Shown: one piece after another, positions 36,865 through 46,901 of the stretch
How the letters are laid out: every line of letters starts with the position of its first letter
Position numbering within the stretch: position 1 is the stretch's first letter
Origin: Mycobacterium celatum
GTDB lineage: Bacteria > Actinomycetota > Actinomycetes > Mycobacteriales > Mycobacteriaceae
DNA: 64,000 nt
NCBI RefSeq assembly: GCF_002101595.1
Contig: NZ_LQOM01000051.1
Coordinates: 62,001-126,000, forward strand
Direction: 5' to 3'
Made by a program: the position numbers and the translations under genes
The notes under the pieces: model-generated
The model's input: only the letters and a program-made list of their open reading frames with translations
What the model was told of the DNA's origin: nothing
Databases searched by the model: none

Positions 36865-37515
36865 ATGCCAACCTTTTGGACATTGTTACGTGCCGGCGCC
36901 GTCGTCGTCGGTTCGTCGGCCGCGTTGTTGACCGGCGGGATTGCCCATGCCGACCCGGCGCCGGTGCCGGTTCCCGACATCGGGCAACAGCTCGTCGGCA
37001 CCGCCGCCAATGCACCGCAAATGCTGCAGAGCGTGGCATCGGCGCTCGGGGCTCAGCCGCCCGCGCCGCCGCCGCTGGCCAGTGCCGGTATCCAGGTACC
37101 GCAACCGCCGACGGGATCGGTGCCGGGCGCAAGTTCCGTTCCGGGAACCGGCTCGCTCATCCCGGGCGCAAACTCGCTGGTTTCGGGCGCGACCACTCCC
37201 GTTTCGGGTACGGCGCCGGCCGCGCCGGGGACAACGGGCATCCCGGGGCTTACCCCGGCAGTTCCGGCGACTGCACCGGCGACCGGGCCCGCGCAGATGA
37301 TGCCGCAGGCACAGCTCAACCTGCCGCAGGTGCCGTTCAGTCCGGTGCCGCTGCCCCAGCACCTGTCGCTGCCCGGTGATCTGGCGTCGCTGGCCCCGGG
37401 CGGTGTCCCGGTGCCCCGCGGCATCCAACAGGGCACGACAGCGGTATCCGCTCCGGGCACAGCGGCTGGCACGTCCAGCAACCCACTGCTGTTCCCGTTG
37501 TCCGCCCTGCCCTGA
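36865..37515 (+). CDS. Ala/Pro-rich exported protein (Rv1158c type)
   Basis: Protein of 216 aa with a Sec signal peptide (MPTFWTLLRAGAVVVGSSAA...IAHADPAP, cleavage after ~33) and a low-complexity Pro/Ala/Gly/Thr-rich mature region. A conserved C-terminal motif has PLPQHLSLPGDLASL. ATG 36865 is preceded by AGGGAGAG. The position corresponds to Rv1158c. A cell-envelope location is likely; function unknown. Confidence 0.82.
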   Translation: MPTFWTLLRAGAVVVGSSAALLTGGIAHADPAPVPVPDIGQQLVGTAANAPQMLQSVASALGAQPPAPPPLASAGIQVPQPPTGSVPGASSVPGTGSLIPGANSLVSGATTPVSGTAPAAPGTTGIPGLTPAVPATAPATGPAQMMPQAQLNLPQVPFSPVPLPQHLSLPGDLASLAPGGVPVPRGIQQGTTAVSAPGTAAGTSSNPLLFPLSALP

Positions 37516-37582
37516 CACCCACGGTCGGCCGGTCAACGCTCGGTTGGCCGGCCGACCACAACCAACGATCGGGAGAAACACC

Positions 37583-38506
37583 GTGGTACGCACTTGGAAT
37601 CTGGTCAGTGGCATCGCTGCCGCAGCCGTCGCATCGACCGCCGCATTGGGCCTTTGCCCGAACGCCGCTGCCGATCCCGCAGCACCTCAGCCGTTGCCCG
37701 CCCAGCAGATGCCTGGGCTGCCGGCACTTACCCAGTTGAGCCCGATCATCCAGCAGGCCGCCGCCGACCCGCAGCAGGCCCAGCAGCTGTTGATGGCCGC
37801 CGCGTCGGCGTTCAGTCACAGTCCGACGGCGCCCGAAGAGTCCAAAAGCGTTGCTTCGTCGGTGAATCAGTTCGTGCAGGACCCGACGGCGCACACCCCG
37901 CCGGTCGGCGTGGAACCTGGTGCTCAAGCACATCTGCCGACGGGTATCGACCCCGCGCATGCGGCAGGCCCGGCACCCGAGGCGGCGCCGGCACCCGCTC
38001 CGACGCCGGCCGTCACGCCGATAGCGGCACCTGTGCCCGCTCCGGCCCCGCCCGCCGAGGCGCCGGCTCCGGCTGCGGCCCCGACCTACAACCCGGACAG
38101 CCCGCCCACGCAGGACTTCATGTACCCGTCGATCGGCACGGGCTGCGCGGCCGACGGCGGCAACGTCATCGCCACTGCCCTTTCGGTCGCCGGGCCGGCC
38201 AAGATCCCGACGCCCGGACCCCAACCCGGTCAGACCGCCTACGTGTTCACGGCCGTCGGCACCCCCGGGCCAGCCGACGTGCAGAAGCTGCCGTTGAACG
38301 TCACCTGGGTCAACCTGACCAACGGCAAGTCGGGCAGCGCCACGCTCAAGCCGCAGCCGGACATCAACCCCGACGGGCCGACGACGTTGACCGCCATCGC
38401 CGACACCGGTTCGGGCAGCATCATGTCGACGATCTTCGGGCAGGTCACCACCAAGGACAAGCAGTGCCAGTTCATGCCCACCATCGGTTCGACGGTGGTG
38501 CCCTAA
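37583..38506 (+). CDS. Ala/Pro-rich exported protein (Rv1157c type)
   Basis: Protein of 307 aa. The signal peptide ([20 protein letters not shown]...NAAADPAAP) follows GTG 37583, with GGGAGAAA 6 nt upstream. A helical Gln/Ala segment (~50-80), a long Pro/Ala linker (~110-165) and a compact C-terminal domain (~170-307) follow; the last carries two cysteines (TGCAADGG and KQCQFMP) that probably form a disulfide and looks beta-rich. It is 67 nt downstream of the Rv1158c-type gene, same strand. Function unknown. Confidence 0.82.
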   Translation: MVRTWNLVSGIAAAAVASTAALGLCPNAAADPAAPQPLPAQQMPGLPALTQLSPIIQQAAADPQQAQQLLMAAASAFSHSPTAPEESKSVASSVNQFVQDPTAHTPPVGVEPGAQAHLPTGIDPAHAAGPAPEAAPAPAPTPAVTPIAAPVPAPAPPAEAPAPAAAPTYNPDSPPTQDFMYPSIGTGCAADGGNVIATALSVAGPAKIPTPGPQPGQTAYVFTAVGTPGPADVQKLPLNVTWVNLTNGKSGSATLKPQPDINPDGPTTLTAIADTGSGSIMSTIFGQVTTKDKQCQFMPTIGSTVVP

Positions 38507-38515
38507 CCGCATAAT

Positions 38516-38578
38516 GCCGAGTGGCTACTTATGACACGCTTTTCGCCCCCTCTCGCGTGCCATAACTGGCCACTCGGC
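38516..38578. repeat. 63-bp palindromic element between convergent genes (copy 3)
   Basis: Arms GCCGAGTGGC (38516-38525) and GCCACTCGGC (38569-38578), with inner pairing of TTATGACACGC and GCGTGCCATAA. It lies between the Rv1157c-type gene and the DUF1059 gene, consistent with a bidirectional terminator. Same length as the elements at 15601 and 16269 but different inner sequence. Confidence 0.7.
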
Positions 38579-38584
38579 GCGCTA

Positions 38585-38731
38585 TTAGTAGGCCATGAAC
38601 AGGATGGCGTCGCGGTCGTACTCCAGACCGGGATGAACGCTGGCCAGGTGCGCCTGGGTCAGTTCGACCAGTTCGTCTTCGTCCTTGCCGACGATGGCCT
38701 CTCCGCACGGACACGTCAGGTGTGTCTTCAC
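38585..38731 (-). CDS. DUF1059-like small protein
   Basis: Protein of 48 aa from GTG 38731 (VKTHLTCPCGEAIVGKDEDE, then LVELTQAHLASVHPGLEYDR). The CPCGE and HL-x3-HP pattern is that of the DUF1059 family, a small probable metal-binding protein. GTGA overlaps the stop of the upstream HhH-GPD gene, so the two are translationally coupled. Function unknown. Confidence 0.78.
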   Translation of the reverse strand: MKTHLTCPCGEAIVGKDEDELVELTQAHLASVHPGLEYDRDAILFMAY

Positions 38732-39303
38732 TTCGCCGCCTTTCCCTTCATCTGCTTCTTGTAGGACCGAACCTGCTCGAGCGAACCGGCGTCGACGATG
38801 TCGGCGACCGACATGTGGCTGCCCGCCTTGCCGTAGTCACCGGCCGCTTCCCGCCAGCCGGGCGGTGTCACGCCGTACTGCTTGCCGAGCAGCGCCAGGA
38901 AGATGCGCGCCTTCTGCTCGCCGAATCCTGGTAAGCCTTTGAGCCGTCGCAGCAGCTCCGCTCCATCAGGGTCGCCGGCGGTCCACAGCGCGGCCGCGTC
39001 ACTGTTGTAGCGGTCGACGATGATCTGCGCCAGGGCCTGGATGCGTTTGGCCATCGATCCCGGAAAGCGGTGGACCGCAGGCTTTTCCGAACACAATGCG
39101 GCGAACTTGTCCGGGTCGTAGTCGGCGATGTCGGCGGCGTCGAAGCCGCCCATCCGGTCGGCGATTTTCTTCGGGCCCGCGAACGCGGTTTCCATCGGCA
39201 CCTGCTGGTCGAGCAGCATCCCGACGAGCAGTGCGAAGGGGTTCTCGCTCAGCAACGCGTCGGCGGCCGGGTCCTGGGCAAGCTGCAGCTTCGGCACCCG
39301 CAT
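38728..39303 (-). CDS. HhH-GPD-type DNA glycosylase-like protein (Rv1156 type)
   Basis: Protein of 191 aa of the helix-hairpin-helix base-excision glycosylase superfamily. The HhH hairpin is RLKGLPGFGEQKARIFLALLG at ~118-138, and the N-terminal helical part (PFALLVGMLLDQQVPMETAF) matches the family. The catalytic Asp downstream of the hairpin is not obvious, so activity is uncertain. It is coupled to the DUF1059 gene. Confidence 0.82.
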   Translation of the reverse strand: MRVPKLQLAQDPAADALLSENPFALLVGMLLDQQVPMETAFAGPKKIADRMGGFDAADIADYDPDKFAALCSEKPAVHRFPGSMAKRIQALAQIIVDRYNSDAAALWTAGDPDGAELLRRLKGLPGFGEQKARIFLALLGKQYGVTPPGWREAAGDYGKAGSHMSVADIVDAGSLEQVRSYKKQMKGKAAK

Positions 39304-39398
39304 AGTCTAAAACTGTGTCGGGTGAGCCGTACTGCGGCCGGGCATAAGTGCTAGCCGTGGTCGGCGTACGTGTGGGCCAGCGCGAAAAACGTTGTGCG

Positions 39399-39557
39399 CT
39401 AACCGCTCTTACGGCGAAATTCCCGGCGGTTCTCCACCGGACCGTGGGTCCGTGACTGCTTGGCGCCGCCGTCCTTGTGCGCCGATCCGCCGGCCGACTT
39501 TGCGTTCTTGCGGTCCAGGGCTTCGCGGAACTTGCGTTTGGTGTCGTCCTCGGCCAT
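39399..39557 (-). CDS. DUF5302-like small basic protein
   Basis: Highly charged, disordered 52-aa protein (MAEDDTKRKFREALDRKNAK...HKDGGAKQSRTHGPVENRRE, ending FRRKSG). The C-terminal HGP...RREFRRKSG matches the actinobacterial DUF5302 family. It lies 17 nt downstream of the F420-dependent PPOX gene on the same strand. Function unknown. Confidence 0.8.
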   Translation of the reverse strand: MAEDDTKRKFREALDRKNAKSAGGSAHKDGGAKQSRTHGPVENRREFRRKSG

Positions 39558-39574
39558 GACGGCAGCGTACGCGA

Positions 39575-40027
<453 letters not shown>

Positions 40028-40123
40028 CTAGTCCCGCCAATCCGCCGGCAGACCCCGATTCGGCTAGCATCACCGCGTGAGAACGGTTCATCCTTGCCGC
40101 CGCAGGCTTTTCAGGGTCGGCGC

Positions 40124-40642
40124 ATGACGCGGTATGCGGCGTTCCTGCGCGGGGTCAATGTCGGCGGAGTCAACCTCAAGATGACGGAGGTGGCCGCGGC
40201 GCTGACGGATGCCGGGTTGGCGAACGTGCGCACGATCCTGGCCAGCGGCAACGTCCTGCTGGAATCGCCCGAGGATGCCGATGCGGTGCGCGCCACTGCC
40301 GAGACCGCACTACGGCAAAGGTTCGGCTACGACGCGTGGGTGCTGGTGTACGACATCGACACGGTGCGCGCCATCATCGATGCCTACCCGTTCGAACCAG
40401 AATTGCAAGGGCACCACTCCTACGTCACGCTGGTCGCCGATCCCGACGTGCTCGACCAAGTGGCCGCGCTGACCCCCGGGCCGGCGGAGAAGATCGCCCG
40501 CGGCGACGGCGTCATCTATTGGCAAGTAGCCAAGGGCGACACGCTGAACAGCACCATCGGCAAGACGATGGGCAAGAAGCGCTATAAGTCGTCCACCACC
40601 ACCCGCAACCTGCGCACGCTGGCTAAAACCGTCGTGCGGTGA
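40124..40642 (+). CDS. DUF1697 family protein
   Basis: Protein of 172 aa from ATG 40124. The DUF1697 N-terminal signature (RYAAFLRGVNVGGVNLKM) is followed by LANVRTILASGNVLLES and the C-terminal STIGKTMGKKRYKSSTTTRN. Predicted alpha/beta cytosolic protein; function unknown. It is divergent from the PPOX gene with ~105 nt between, and 25 nt upstream of the methyltransferase gene on the same strand. Confidence 0.85.
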   Translation: MTRYAAFLRGVNVGGVNLKMTEVAAALTDAGLANVRTILASGNVLLESPEDADAVRATAETALRQRFGYDAWVLVYDIDTVRAIIDAYPFEPELQGHHSYVTLVADPDVLDQVAALTPGPAEKIARGDGVIYWQVAKGDTLNSTIGKTMGKKRYKSSTTTRNLRTLAKTVVR

Positions 40643-40667
40643 CCCGCGACAGGTAGGGTCAGCGTCG

Positions 40668-41492
40668 ATGAGCCTCGCCAAGCTAACCCCTAGCCTGACC
40701 GGTGTTTCCGAGACCGCGCTTCTGACGCTGCACGCGCGCGTCGGGGAGGCTCGCCGCCCCGACGGGGTCATCGACGACCCGGTGGCTATCTCGCTGGCGG
40801 ACTCCATCGATTTCGATTTCGCAAAGTTCGGCCCGCTCCACCAGGGCATCGCACTGCGCGCATTGGCCTTCGACATCCACACCCGCAGCTACCTGCAGCA
40901 GCATCCGTCGGCCACCGTGGTGGCGCTGGCCGAGGGCCTGCAAACCAGTTTCTGGCGTTTGGACGCCGCCATTCCGGATGCGCAATTCCGTTGGCTGACA
41001 GTCGATTTGCCGCCAGTGGTCGATCTTCGCACGCGGCTGCTGCCGGAATCGTCCCGCATATCGATGTGCGCCCAGTCGGCGCTGGACTACAGCTGGGCGG
41101 ACCGCGTCGACGCGTCAGACGGCGTGTTCGTCACCGCCGAGGGCCTGCTGATGTACCTGCAACCCGAGGAGGCGTTGGCACTTATCGGGGAGTGCGCCAA
41201 GAGGTTTCCCGGCGGTCAGATGATGTTCGACCTGCCTCCGACGGGATTCGCTTGGTTTACCCGACGCGGGCATTGGAGCTCGTTGCACTACAAGATGCCG
41301 CCGATGCCGTTCAGCATGTCGGTCGCGGAGACCGGCGATCTGGTCAACACGGTGCCGGGAGTCCGTGCGGTGCGCGATCTGGATTCGCCGCAGGGCCGCG
41401 GGCGGGTGTTCAACTCGCTGCTGTCGATGACCTACCGAACCCGCGCCCTGGCCGCACTGCGTCCGACGCTGACGTTGTTGGACTTCGGCTAA
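40668..41492 (+). CDS. omt: Leucine carboxyl methyltransferase-like O-methyltransferase (Omt, Rv1153c type)
   Basis: SAM-dependent methyltransferase of 274 aa of the LCMT/PPM (PF04072) family. Motifs include [15 protein letters not shown], the SAM-site region [30 protein letters not shown] and the post-II motif [17 protein letters not shown]. Substrate unknown. The stop overlaps the gntR stop (convergent). Confidence 0.87.
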   Translation: MSLAKLTPSLTGVSETALLTLHARVGEARRPDGVIDDPVAISLADSIDFDFAKFGPLHQGIALRALAFDIHTRSYLQQHPSATVVALAEGLQTSFWRLDAAIPDAQFRWLTVDLPPVVDLRTRLLPESSRISMCAQSALDYSWADRVDASDGVFVTAEGLLMYLQPEEALALIGECAKRFPGGQMMFDLPPTGFAWFTRRGHWSSLHYKMPPMPFSMSVAETGDLVNTVPGVRAVRDLDSPQGRGRVFNSLLSMTYRTRALAALRPTLTLLDFG

Positions 41493-41854
41493 TCGTCGAA
41501 CGCGGCCTCGAGGTAGCGCAGCGCCTCACCCTTGCCTAGTCCGAGCCCGCGTGCCACGTCGGCATACGCGCGGGCCGCGGCGGCCATCGCGCTATCCGAC
41601 GGGTCGGCACGGGCGACGAATGTGCCGAAGCGCCGGCGGGTTTCGACGATTCCGGCCGCCTCAAGCTCACGGTAGGTGCGAGCAACGGTGTTGACGGCCA
41701 GGCCGAGTTCGCCCGCCAGTTCCCGCACAGTGGGCAGTCTGGTGCCGGGCGGTAACGTGCCGGTTCGAATCGCCTCGATGATCTGTGTCCTGATCTGGTC
41801 GAACAACGGCCGGCCCGCGTGCTCGTCGATCCGTAGCCACTCCCCCAACCGCAC
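41489..41854 (-). CDS. GntR-family regulator, YtrA type (Rv1152 type)
   Basis: Regulator of 121 aa. The N-terminal winged helix ([19 protein letters not shown]...[20 protein letters not shown]) is followed by only a short helical tail, as in the YtrA subfamily. GTG 41854. Divergent from the sirtuin gene with 22 nt between the starts, so both promoters overlap and joint control is likely. Rv1152 has the same length in M. tuberculosis. Confidence 0.88.
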   Translation of the reverse strand: MRLGEWLRIDEHAGRPLFDQIRTQIIEAIRTGTLPPGTRLPTVRELAGELGLAVNTVARTYRELEAAGIVETRRRFGTFVARADPSDSAMAAAARAYADVARGLGLGKGEALRYLEAAFDD

Positions 41855-41876
41855 CTGGCCAGTCTATGTTGGGGGT

Positions 41877-42590
41877 GTGCGAGTAACGGTGCTCAGCGGT
41901 GCGGGAATCTCCGCCGAGAGCGGCGTGCCGACGTTTCGCGACGACAAGAACGGGCTGTGGGCCAAGTTCGACCCCTATGAGCTGTCCAGCACGCAGGGAT
42001 GGCTGCAAAATCCCGAACGAGTGTGGGGATGGTATCTGTGGCGGCATTACCTGGTGAGCCGCGTCGAACCCAACGCCGGGCACCGCGCGGTCGCCGCCTG
42101 GCAGGACCACGCCGAAGTCACCGTCGTCACCCAGAACGTCGACGATCTCCACGAGCGCGCCGGCAGCAAGCCGGTCCACCACCTGCACGGCAGTTTGTTC
42201 GAATTCCGTTGTGCCGCTTGTGATCAGCCCTACAGCGGCGAACTGCCCGAGATGCCCGAGCCGGCCCTGGAAGTCGAGCCGCCGACCTGTTCCTGCGGCG
42301 GGCTGATTCGGCCCGACATCGTGTGGTTCGGTGAGCCGCTGCCCGAGCAACCATGGCAGCGGGCGGTCGAGGCGACCGCGGCCGCCGACGTGCTGGTCGT
42401 GGTGGGCACCTCCGGCATCGTCTATCCGGCCGCCGGCCTGCCGGACGTGGCGCTGGCCCGCGGCGCGGTCGTGATCGAGGTGAATCCGGAGCCGACGCCA
42501 CTGTCGCCCAGCGCCACGCTGACCGTGCGGGAATCCGCCAGCAAGGCACTGCCGACGCTGCTGCAGCGCCTGCCCGCCCTGCTCGATTAG
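41877..42590 (+). CDS. Sirtuin NAD-dependent protein deacylase (Rv1151c type)
   Basis: Class III sirtuin of 237 aa. NAD-binding motifs are [15 protein letters not shown] and [12 protein letters not shown], the catalytic His is H104 in HHLHGSLFE, and the Zn cysteines are CAAC and CSC. Tyr53 and Arg56 (YLWR) form the YxxR pair that lets class III sirtuins remove succinyl and malonyl groups as well as acetyl. GTG 41877 gives exactly the length of the M. tuberculosis protein. It is divergent from gntR. Confidence 0.93.
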   Translation: MRVTVLSGAGISAESGVPTFRDDKNGLWAKFDPYELSSTQGWLQNPERVWGWYLWRHYLVSRVEPNAGHRAVAAWQDHAEVTVVTQNVDDLHERAGSKPVHHLHGSLFEFRCAACDQPYSGELPEMPEPALEVEPPTCSCGGLIRPDIVWFGEPLPEQPWQRAVEATAAADVLVVVGTSGIVYPAAGLPDVALARGAVVIEVNPEPTPLSPSATLTVRESASKALPTLLQRLPALLD

Positions 42591-42650
42591 CTAAGGCCGC
42601 CGAAACTGCGCACAGATCGCGATTGGTGCACAGATCTCCGCCCGCCGCGG

Positions 42651-43147
42651 GGCATCCATACCTACGACATTGGCCTGCGCGCCGACGAGATCAGCGTGGT
42701 CGCCAGCCTGCCGGTGACGACACCCGAACGCACGGCATTCGACATCGCTCGCCGCGGTGCACACGGTTCCGCAGTGGCACACCTTGACGCCCTTGTCCAA
42801 GCGACCGGGGTCAAGTGCCCGACATCGCCGACCGACATCGCGGGGCACGTGGCCGCAGACAGCTCGTCGGCCTTCCTCGGCCGACCACCCAAATTGAGGT
42901 CATGAATCCCGACGCCGGGCAGAGGTACTACCTCGACATGGGCTGGGAGGCTGTCATGATCGCTGTGGAGTACGACGGTGAGCAACACCGGCTGGATGGC
43001 TGGCAATACACCAAAGACATTCGACGCCTCGAGGCGCTGGAACGGCTTGGCTGGATCATCATCCGGGTGGTCGCCGGCGATCACGCGGCCGACATCATCC
43101 GTCGGGTCCGCGATGCGCTGGATTCTCGACGCGCGAGCCTGCGGTAG
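42651..43147 (+). pseudogene. Remnant of a DUF559-type protein
   Basis: Two frames carry consecutive parts of one protein family. The first (42651-42905) reads IHTYDIGLRADEISVVASLP, TTPERTAFDIARRGA and so on; the second (from ~42863 to the TAG at 43145-43147) reads LVGLPRPTTQIEV...LDMGWEAVMIAVEYDGEQHR, LGWIIIRVVAGDH and so on. The second part is the DUF559/Vsr-like endonuclease-fold core. The N-terminus is missing and an internal deletion/frameshift lies near 42860. In M. tuberculosis this interval holds transposase genes, so it is a site of repeated gain and loss. Confidence 0.65.
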
Positions 43148-43220
43148 CGGCGTCGAACCTGCACACAGTGCGTGCGTGGCGCGTGCCGGCACACCATGAG
43201 CGCAGTCTCGGCGATACAAC

Positions 43221-43856
43221 CTAAGGCCGCCGCGCGCGGCCCAGCGCGAACTCCGCTACCGGCAGCGGCACCCACGCCGGAAAGGTCGCCTCCCGCCGGG
43301 CATCGTCCACGTCGAATCCGGCGCCGATGATCGCCCGCTCGGTGTCGCGGTGGGTGTGACAGTTCCCCAACAACCGAGGCCAGAGGGTCGCGTCGGCCAG
43401 CCGCTGCAGCTTGCCGCGCCACCCGTCGCTGGCCACATGCTCGAGATACCGCAGCTGTCCACCCGGACGAAGCCGCGAATGTAGTTGCCGCAGTACCGAA
43501 TCGGGATCGCCCACCGAGCACAGCACCAGCGAGCACACCACGGCGTCAAATGGTTCGTTGGCGGCGAAGTCCTCCACCGTCGCGTCGGTCACCTGAACCG
43601 GAACCGGCGCCTCGGCCGCTGCGGCCCGGGCTCGCTCGGCCAGCCGCGGCTCGGGCTCGACGGCCACCACCTGCTCGACGGACTCCGGGTAGAACGCGAA
43701 ATTGGTCCCGACGCCGGCGCCGACTTCCAGCACCCGGCCCGACAATCCGGCCAGGTTCTCCCGCCGCAAGGCACGGATCTGCTCGGTTTCGTGCGCCGCG
43801 ATGGTAGGCCAGATCCGGGCGAAAAACGGGTTGTCGACCGTCGTCGCGGATGTCAT
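43221..43856 (-). CDS. Class I SAM-dependent methyltransferase (Rv1147 type)
   Basis: Methyltransferase of 211 aa. Motif I is VLEVGAGVGTNFAFYP (~42-57), followed by an acidic loop VVAVEPEPRL and motif post-I FDAVVCSLVLCSVGDP. The type resembles phosphatidylethanolamine/thiol methyltransferases (METTL7-like) but the substrate is unknown. ATG 43856 overlaps the stop of the tetR frame (ATGA), so it is the last gene of an mmpL-tetR-methyltransferase operon. Confidence 0.87.
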   Translation of the reverse strand: MTSATTVDNPFFARIWPTIAAHETEQIRALRRENLAGLSGRVLEVGAGVGTNFAFYPESVEQVVAVEPEPRLAERARAAAAEAPVPVQVTDATVEDFAANEPFDAVVCSLVLCSVGDPDSVLRQLHSRLRPGGQLRYLEHVASDGWRGKLQRLADATLWPRLLGNCHTHRDTERAIIGAGFDVDDARREATFPAWVPLPVAEFALGRARRP

Positions 43857-44547
43857 AAACCTGAACCCTCCGAACGTCTCTCCGGCATCAGCCACTCCAG
43901 GGTCTGCTGCGGCGTGGCGTCTGCTCCGACCAATCCCGCCACGATATGCCCGCAGGACACCGCGCGCATCACCCGGTCGGCGAACGCTTCCACATCGCCG
44001 AACGGCAGATGCGGCTTGGCGATCAGCAGCGCCACCACGCCGTGCGCGGCGCTCCACAGCTGCAGGGCAACCGTGGTCGGGTCGCCGGGCGGGTAGATGC
44101 CCTCGTCCATCAGTGTCTGCACCGTCCCGCAGATGTGTTCGAACGCCGAACTGGCCAGGGCGATGTCGACGTCGCTTCCGGACCGCCACTCGCCCATCGT
44201 GGCGATCCGGTACAACCCCGGGGTCTGCAGGGCGAATCGGACATAGGCCAGGCCCTGCGCACGCAGCACGTCCGCGGTGGAGGGCTGCCCCGCCGCCACC
44301 CGCTGCATTTCCAGATCCAGTTTGGCGAAGTAGCGCGCGCACACCGCGTCGAGCAGGGCGTCCTTGTCCTCGAAATGCAGATAGATCGACGGCGACGTCA
44401 CGCCGACGCGCGTTGCGCCACCGCCCGGATCGAGACCGCCTTGGCTTGCCCGGTTTCCAGTAGTAGGCCGGTCGCCGCGTCCAGGATTTCCTCACGAAGC
44501 TGATCGCCCGAACCACGGGGCGCCCGGCGGCGCCGAACATCGGCCAC
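43853..44547 (-). pseudogene. TetR regulator gene with a 2-nt frameshift in the HTH
   Basis: GTG 44547, 1 nt after the mmpL stop, opens a TetR N-terminus (DQLREEILDAATGLLLETGQ, then KAVSIRAVAQR) that runs out of frame at ~44407-44413 in a CGCGCG run. The expected continuation VTSPSIYLHFEDKDALLDAV and the whole ligand domain are in the next frame, ending TGA 43853. Removing two bases of the run restores one ~231-aa protein (AQR-VGVTSPSIYLHF). Either a true frameshift mutation, a phase-variable GC run or a sequencing error. Operator-like palindromes remain upstream of mmpL. Confidence 0.75.
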
Positions 44548-44548
44548 G

Positions 44549-46870
44549 CTAACCATTTTCGGTCACCGAAGCGTGATCGCTGTGCCGCACCGCCGTGCCG
44601 GCCAGTGGCAGAGCGCTTCGGCGGTGCCGCCCCGGGGCGGACCGGGGCGGCGCGGTAGCCACCTCGCTGATCCCGAACCGCTCATGCAGCCACCCCAACG
44701 GTTTGGGCGCCCACCAGTTCCACCGTCCCAGTACATGCATGAACGCCGGCACCAGCACCATGCGCACCAGGGTGGCATCCACCAGCACGGCAAGCGTCAG
44801 CCCGATGCCGAACATCCGCATGAACGACACCTGCGCGGCGATCAGCGCCGCAAACGATATCGACATCACCAGCGCAGCGGCAGTGATCACCCGGCCGGTG
44901 CGCGCCAGCCCCAACGCAACGCTGTTGTCGTTGGCCCGCCGGGTACGCGGTGAAGCCAGCCAGTACTCGCGAATCCGCGAGACCAGGAACACCTCGTAGT
45001 CCATCGACAGGCCGAACGCGATGCAAAACAGCAACACCGGCATGTTGGCCTCCAAGGTGCCGCTTGACGTTGTGCCGAGCGCGCCGAGGTGGCCGTCCTG
45101 GAAGATCCAGACAAGTGCGCCGAACGCCGCCGTCAGCGATAACACGTTGAGCACCAACGCTTTCAGCGGCAACACCACGCTGCCGGTCAGCAGGAACAGC
45201 AGCACGAAGGTGATCGCCGCGATCAGGCCGAGCACCAGCGGGAGGCGGGTCATGATCGCGTCCACGCTGTCGCGGTTGATCTGCGCCAGCCCGGCCATGT
45301 CGACGGATCGACCGGCCGGGCCGGGCACCTGGTGCAGTCGGTCGAGCTGGACAGCGGAGGCCTGCGAGAACAACGGCGCGGTGCTGTTGACGGTCAAAAA
45401 CGCACTGCCGTTGGCCACTCCGGCGGGCGCCGCGGGGGGCCCTGCCCGCTTCCCGGAAATGAAGGTCGCGGTCGGGGTGGTCACCGCCGACACGTCGGGC
45501 ACCCGCGACAGGTCGGCGGCATAGCGGTCCAGTTCGGCCGGATACAAACCACGCGCGTCGGGGACGACGACGGGCACCGCAGTCGCCGAGTCGTCGGGGA
45601 AGTCGGTGCGCAACTGGTCACCGACCTGATGCGCCGACGCCGAACTCGGCAGCACCCGGTCGTCCGGCGAGCCGAACTTCACCCCGAGGAACGGGACGCC
45701 GAGCAGTAGCAGCAGCGCGACGACGGCCAGACCGATCGGCACGGCCCGGCGCATCACGAACTTGGTGGCGCGGTACCAGAAAACCTGATCGACCGGTTTG
45801 CGCGCGGCGGCCGGGCGACGCAGCACGCGGCGCGCCAGCCGGCGTACGTCCAGGGAATCGAGTCGCGGCCCCAGCAGGGCGATGGCCGCCGGCGTCACCA
45901 TGATCGCCGCGGCCGCGACCAGTGCGACGGTTGCCACACCGGCGTAGGCGAACGACTTCAGGAAGTAGCCGGGGAACAGCACCATCACGGCCATCGACAA
46001 CGCGACGGTGGTCGCCGAGAACAGCACTGTGCGTCCCGCGGTGGCCATGGTCCGGACCAGCGCCTCGTCGCGTGGTGTCCCGTCGGCCAGCTCGTCGCGG
46101 TAGCGGCTGACGATCAGCAGCGTGTAGTCGATGGCCAGCGCCAGGCCCATCGCTGTGCTCAGGTTGAGCGCGAAGATGGACACGTCGGTGCTGAAGGTGA
46201 TCAGGCGCAGCACCGACATGGAGCCGACGATGGCGAGCGCGCCCAGCGCCATCGGCAGCGCCGCCGCGAGCAGCCCCCCGAACACCCAGACGAGGACCAG
46301 GAAGCTCAGCGGAATAGCGATCGACTCCATCAGCAGCAGATCGCGCTCGTTTTGCTCGTTGATCTGGGCGTACACCATCGCCACGCCGCCGGCGCGCACG
46401 CTGACGCCGTCGCGGTCGTGGACGACTTGCTCCGAGAGCGTCTTGGCGTATTTCTGGGCGTTGTTTTCGCCGCCCTTGAGATTGGCGACGATCAGCCCGG
46501 ACCTGCCGTCGGTGCTGACCAGCCCGGCGGCGGCCGGCGGCGGCGACGTCCAGGGTGAGGTCACATTGAACACCAGTGGCGAGTGCTTCAACTCCTCGGC
46601 GATGTCGGTGCCGACCCGGCGGGCCTGTTCGCTGGCGGCACCGGCCGGCGCGGTCACCACGACCAGCATCTTCTGGTCACTCTGGCCGAACTTGTCGGTC
46701 AGCAGCCCGATGGCTCGCGACGCCTCCGATGTCGGGTCCTGGAAGCCGCCCGCCGAGAGGTTCTTGGCGACGGGGATGCCGAAAATCGCGGCCGCCAGCA
46801 ACACGAGCGCGGCTACCGCGAGGACCTTCCCCGGCGCGGCAAGGGCCAGTCGAGCGGTTCGCTGAAGCAT
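44549..46870 (-). CDS. mmpL13: MmpL-family transporter, full-length MmpL13 type
   Basis: RND-superfamily lipid/drug exporter of 773 aa with two MMPL repeats. Each has a TM helix followed by a large periplasmic loop, then five TMs; the proton-relay region includes AIDYTLLIVSRYRDEL in the first and GLSMDYEVFLVSRIREYW in the second half. From memory, M. tuberculosis carries this gene split as mmpL13a (303 aa) and mmpL13b (470 aa), whose sum equals the intact length here. It heads the operon with tetR and the Rv1147-type methyltransferase. Substrate unknown. Confidence 0.88.
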   Translation of the reverse strand: MLQRTARLALAAPGKVLAVAALVLLAAAIFGIPVAKNLSAGGFQDPTSEASRAIGLLTDKFGQSDQKMLVVVTAPAGAASEQARRVGTDIAEELKHSPLVFNVTSPWTSPPPAAAGLVSTDGRSGLIVANLKGGENNAQKYAKTLSEQVVHDRDGVSVRAGGVAMVYAQINEQNERDLLLMESIAIPLSFLVLVWVFGGLLAAALPMALGALAIVGSMSVLRLITFSTDVSIFALNLSTAMGLALAIDYTLLIVSRYRDELADGTPRDEALVRTMATAGRTVLFSATTVALSMAVMVLFPGYFLKSFAYAGVATVALVAAAAIMVTPAAIALLGPRLDSLDVRRLARRVLRRPAAARKPVDQVFWYRATKFVMRRAVPIGLAVVALLLLLGVPFLGVKFGSPDDRVLPSSASAHQVGDQLRTDFPDDSATAVPVVVPDARGLYPAELDRYAADLSRVPDVSAVTTPTATFISGKRAGPPAAPAGVANGSAFLTVNSTAPLFSQASAVQLDRLHQVPGPAGRSVDMAGLAQINRDSVDAIMTRLPLVLGLIAAITFVLLFLLTGSVVLPLKALVLNVLSLTAAFGALVWIFQDGHLGALGTTSSGTLEANMPVLLFCIAFGLSMDYEVFLVSRIREYWLASPRTRRANDNSVALGLARTGRVITAAALVMSISFAALIAAQVSFMRMFGIGLTLAVLVDATLVRMVLVPAFMHVLGRWNWWAPKPLGWLHERFGISEVATAPPRSAPGRHRRSALPLAGTAVRHSDHASVTENG

Positions 46871-46901
46871 GCGCGTCCCCTCACCGGAAATAGCTGCGGT
46901 A

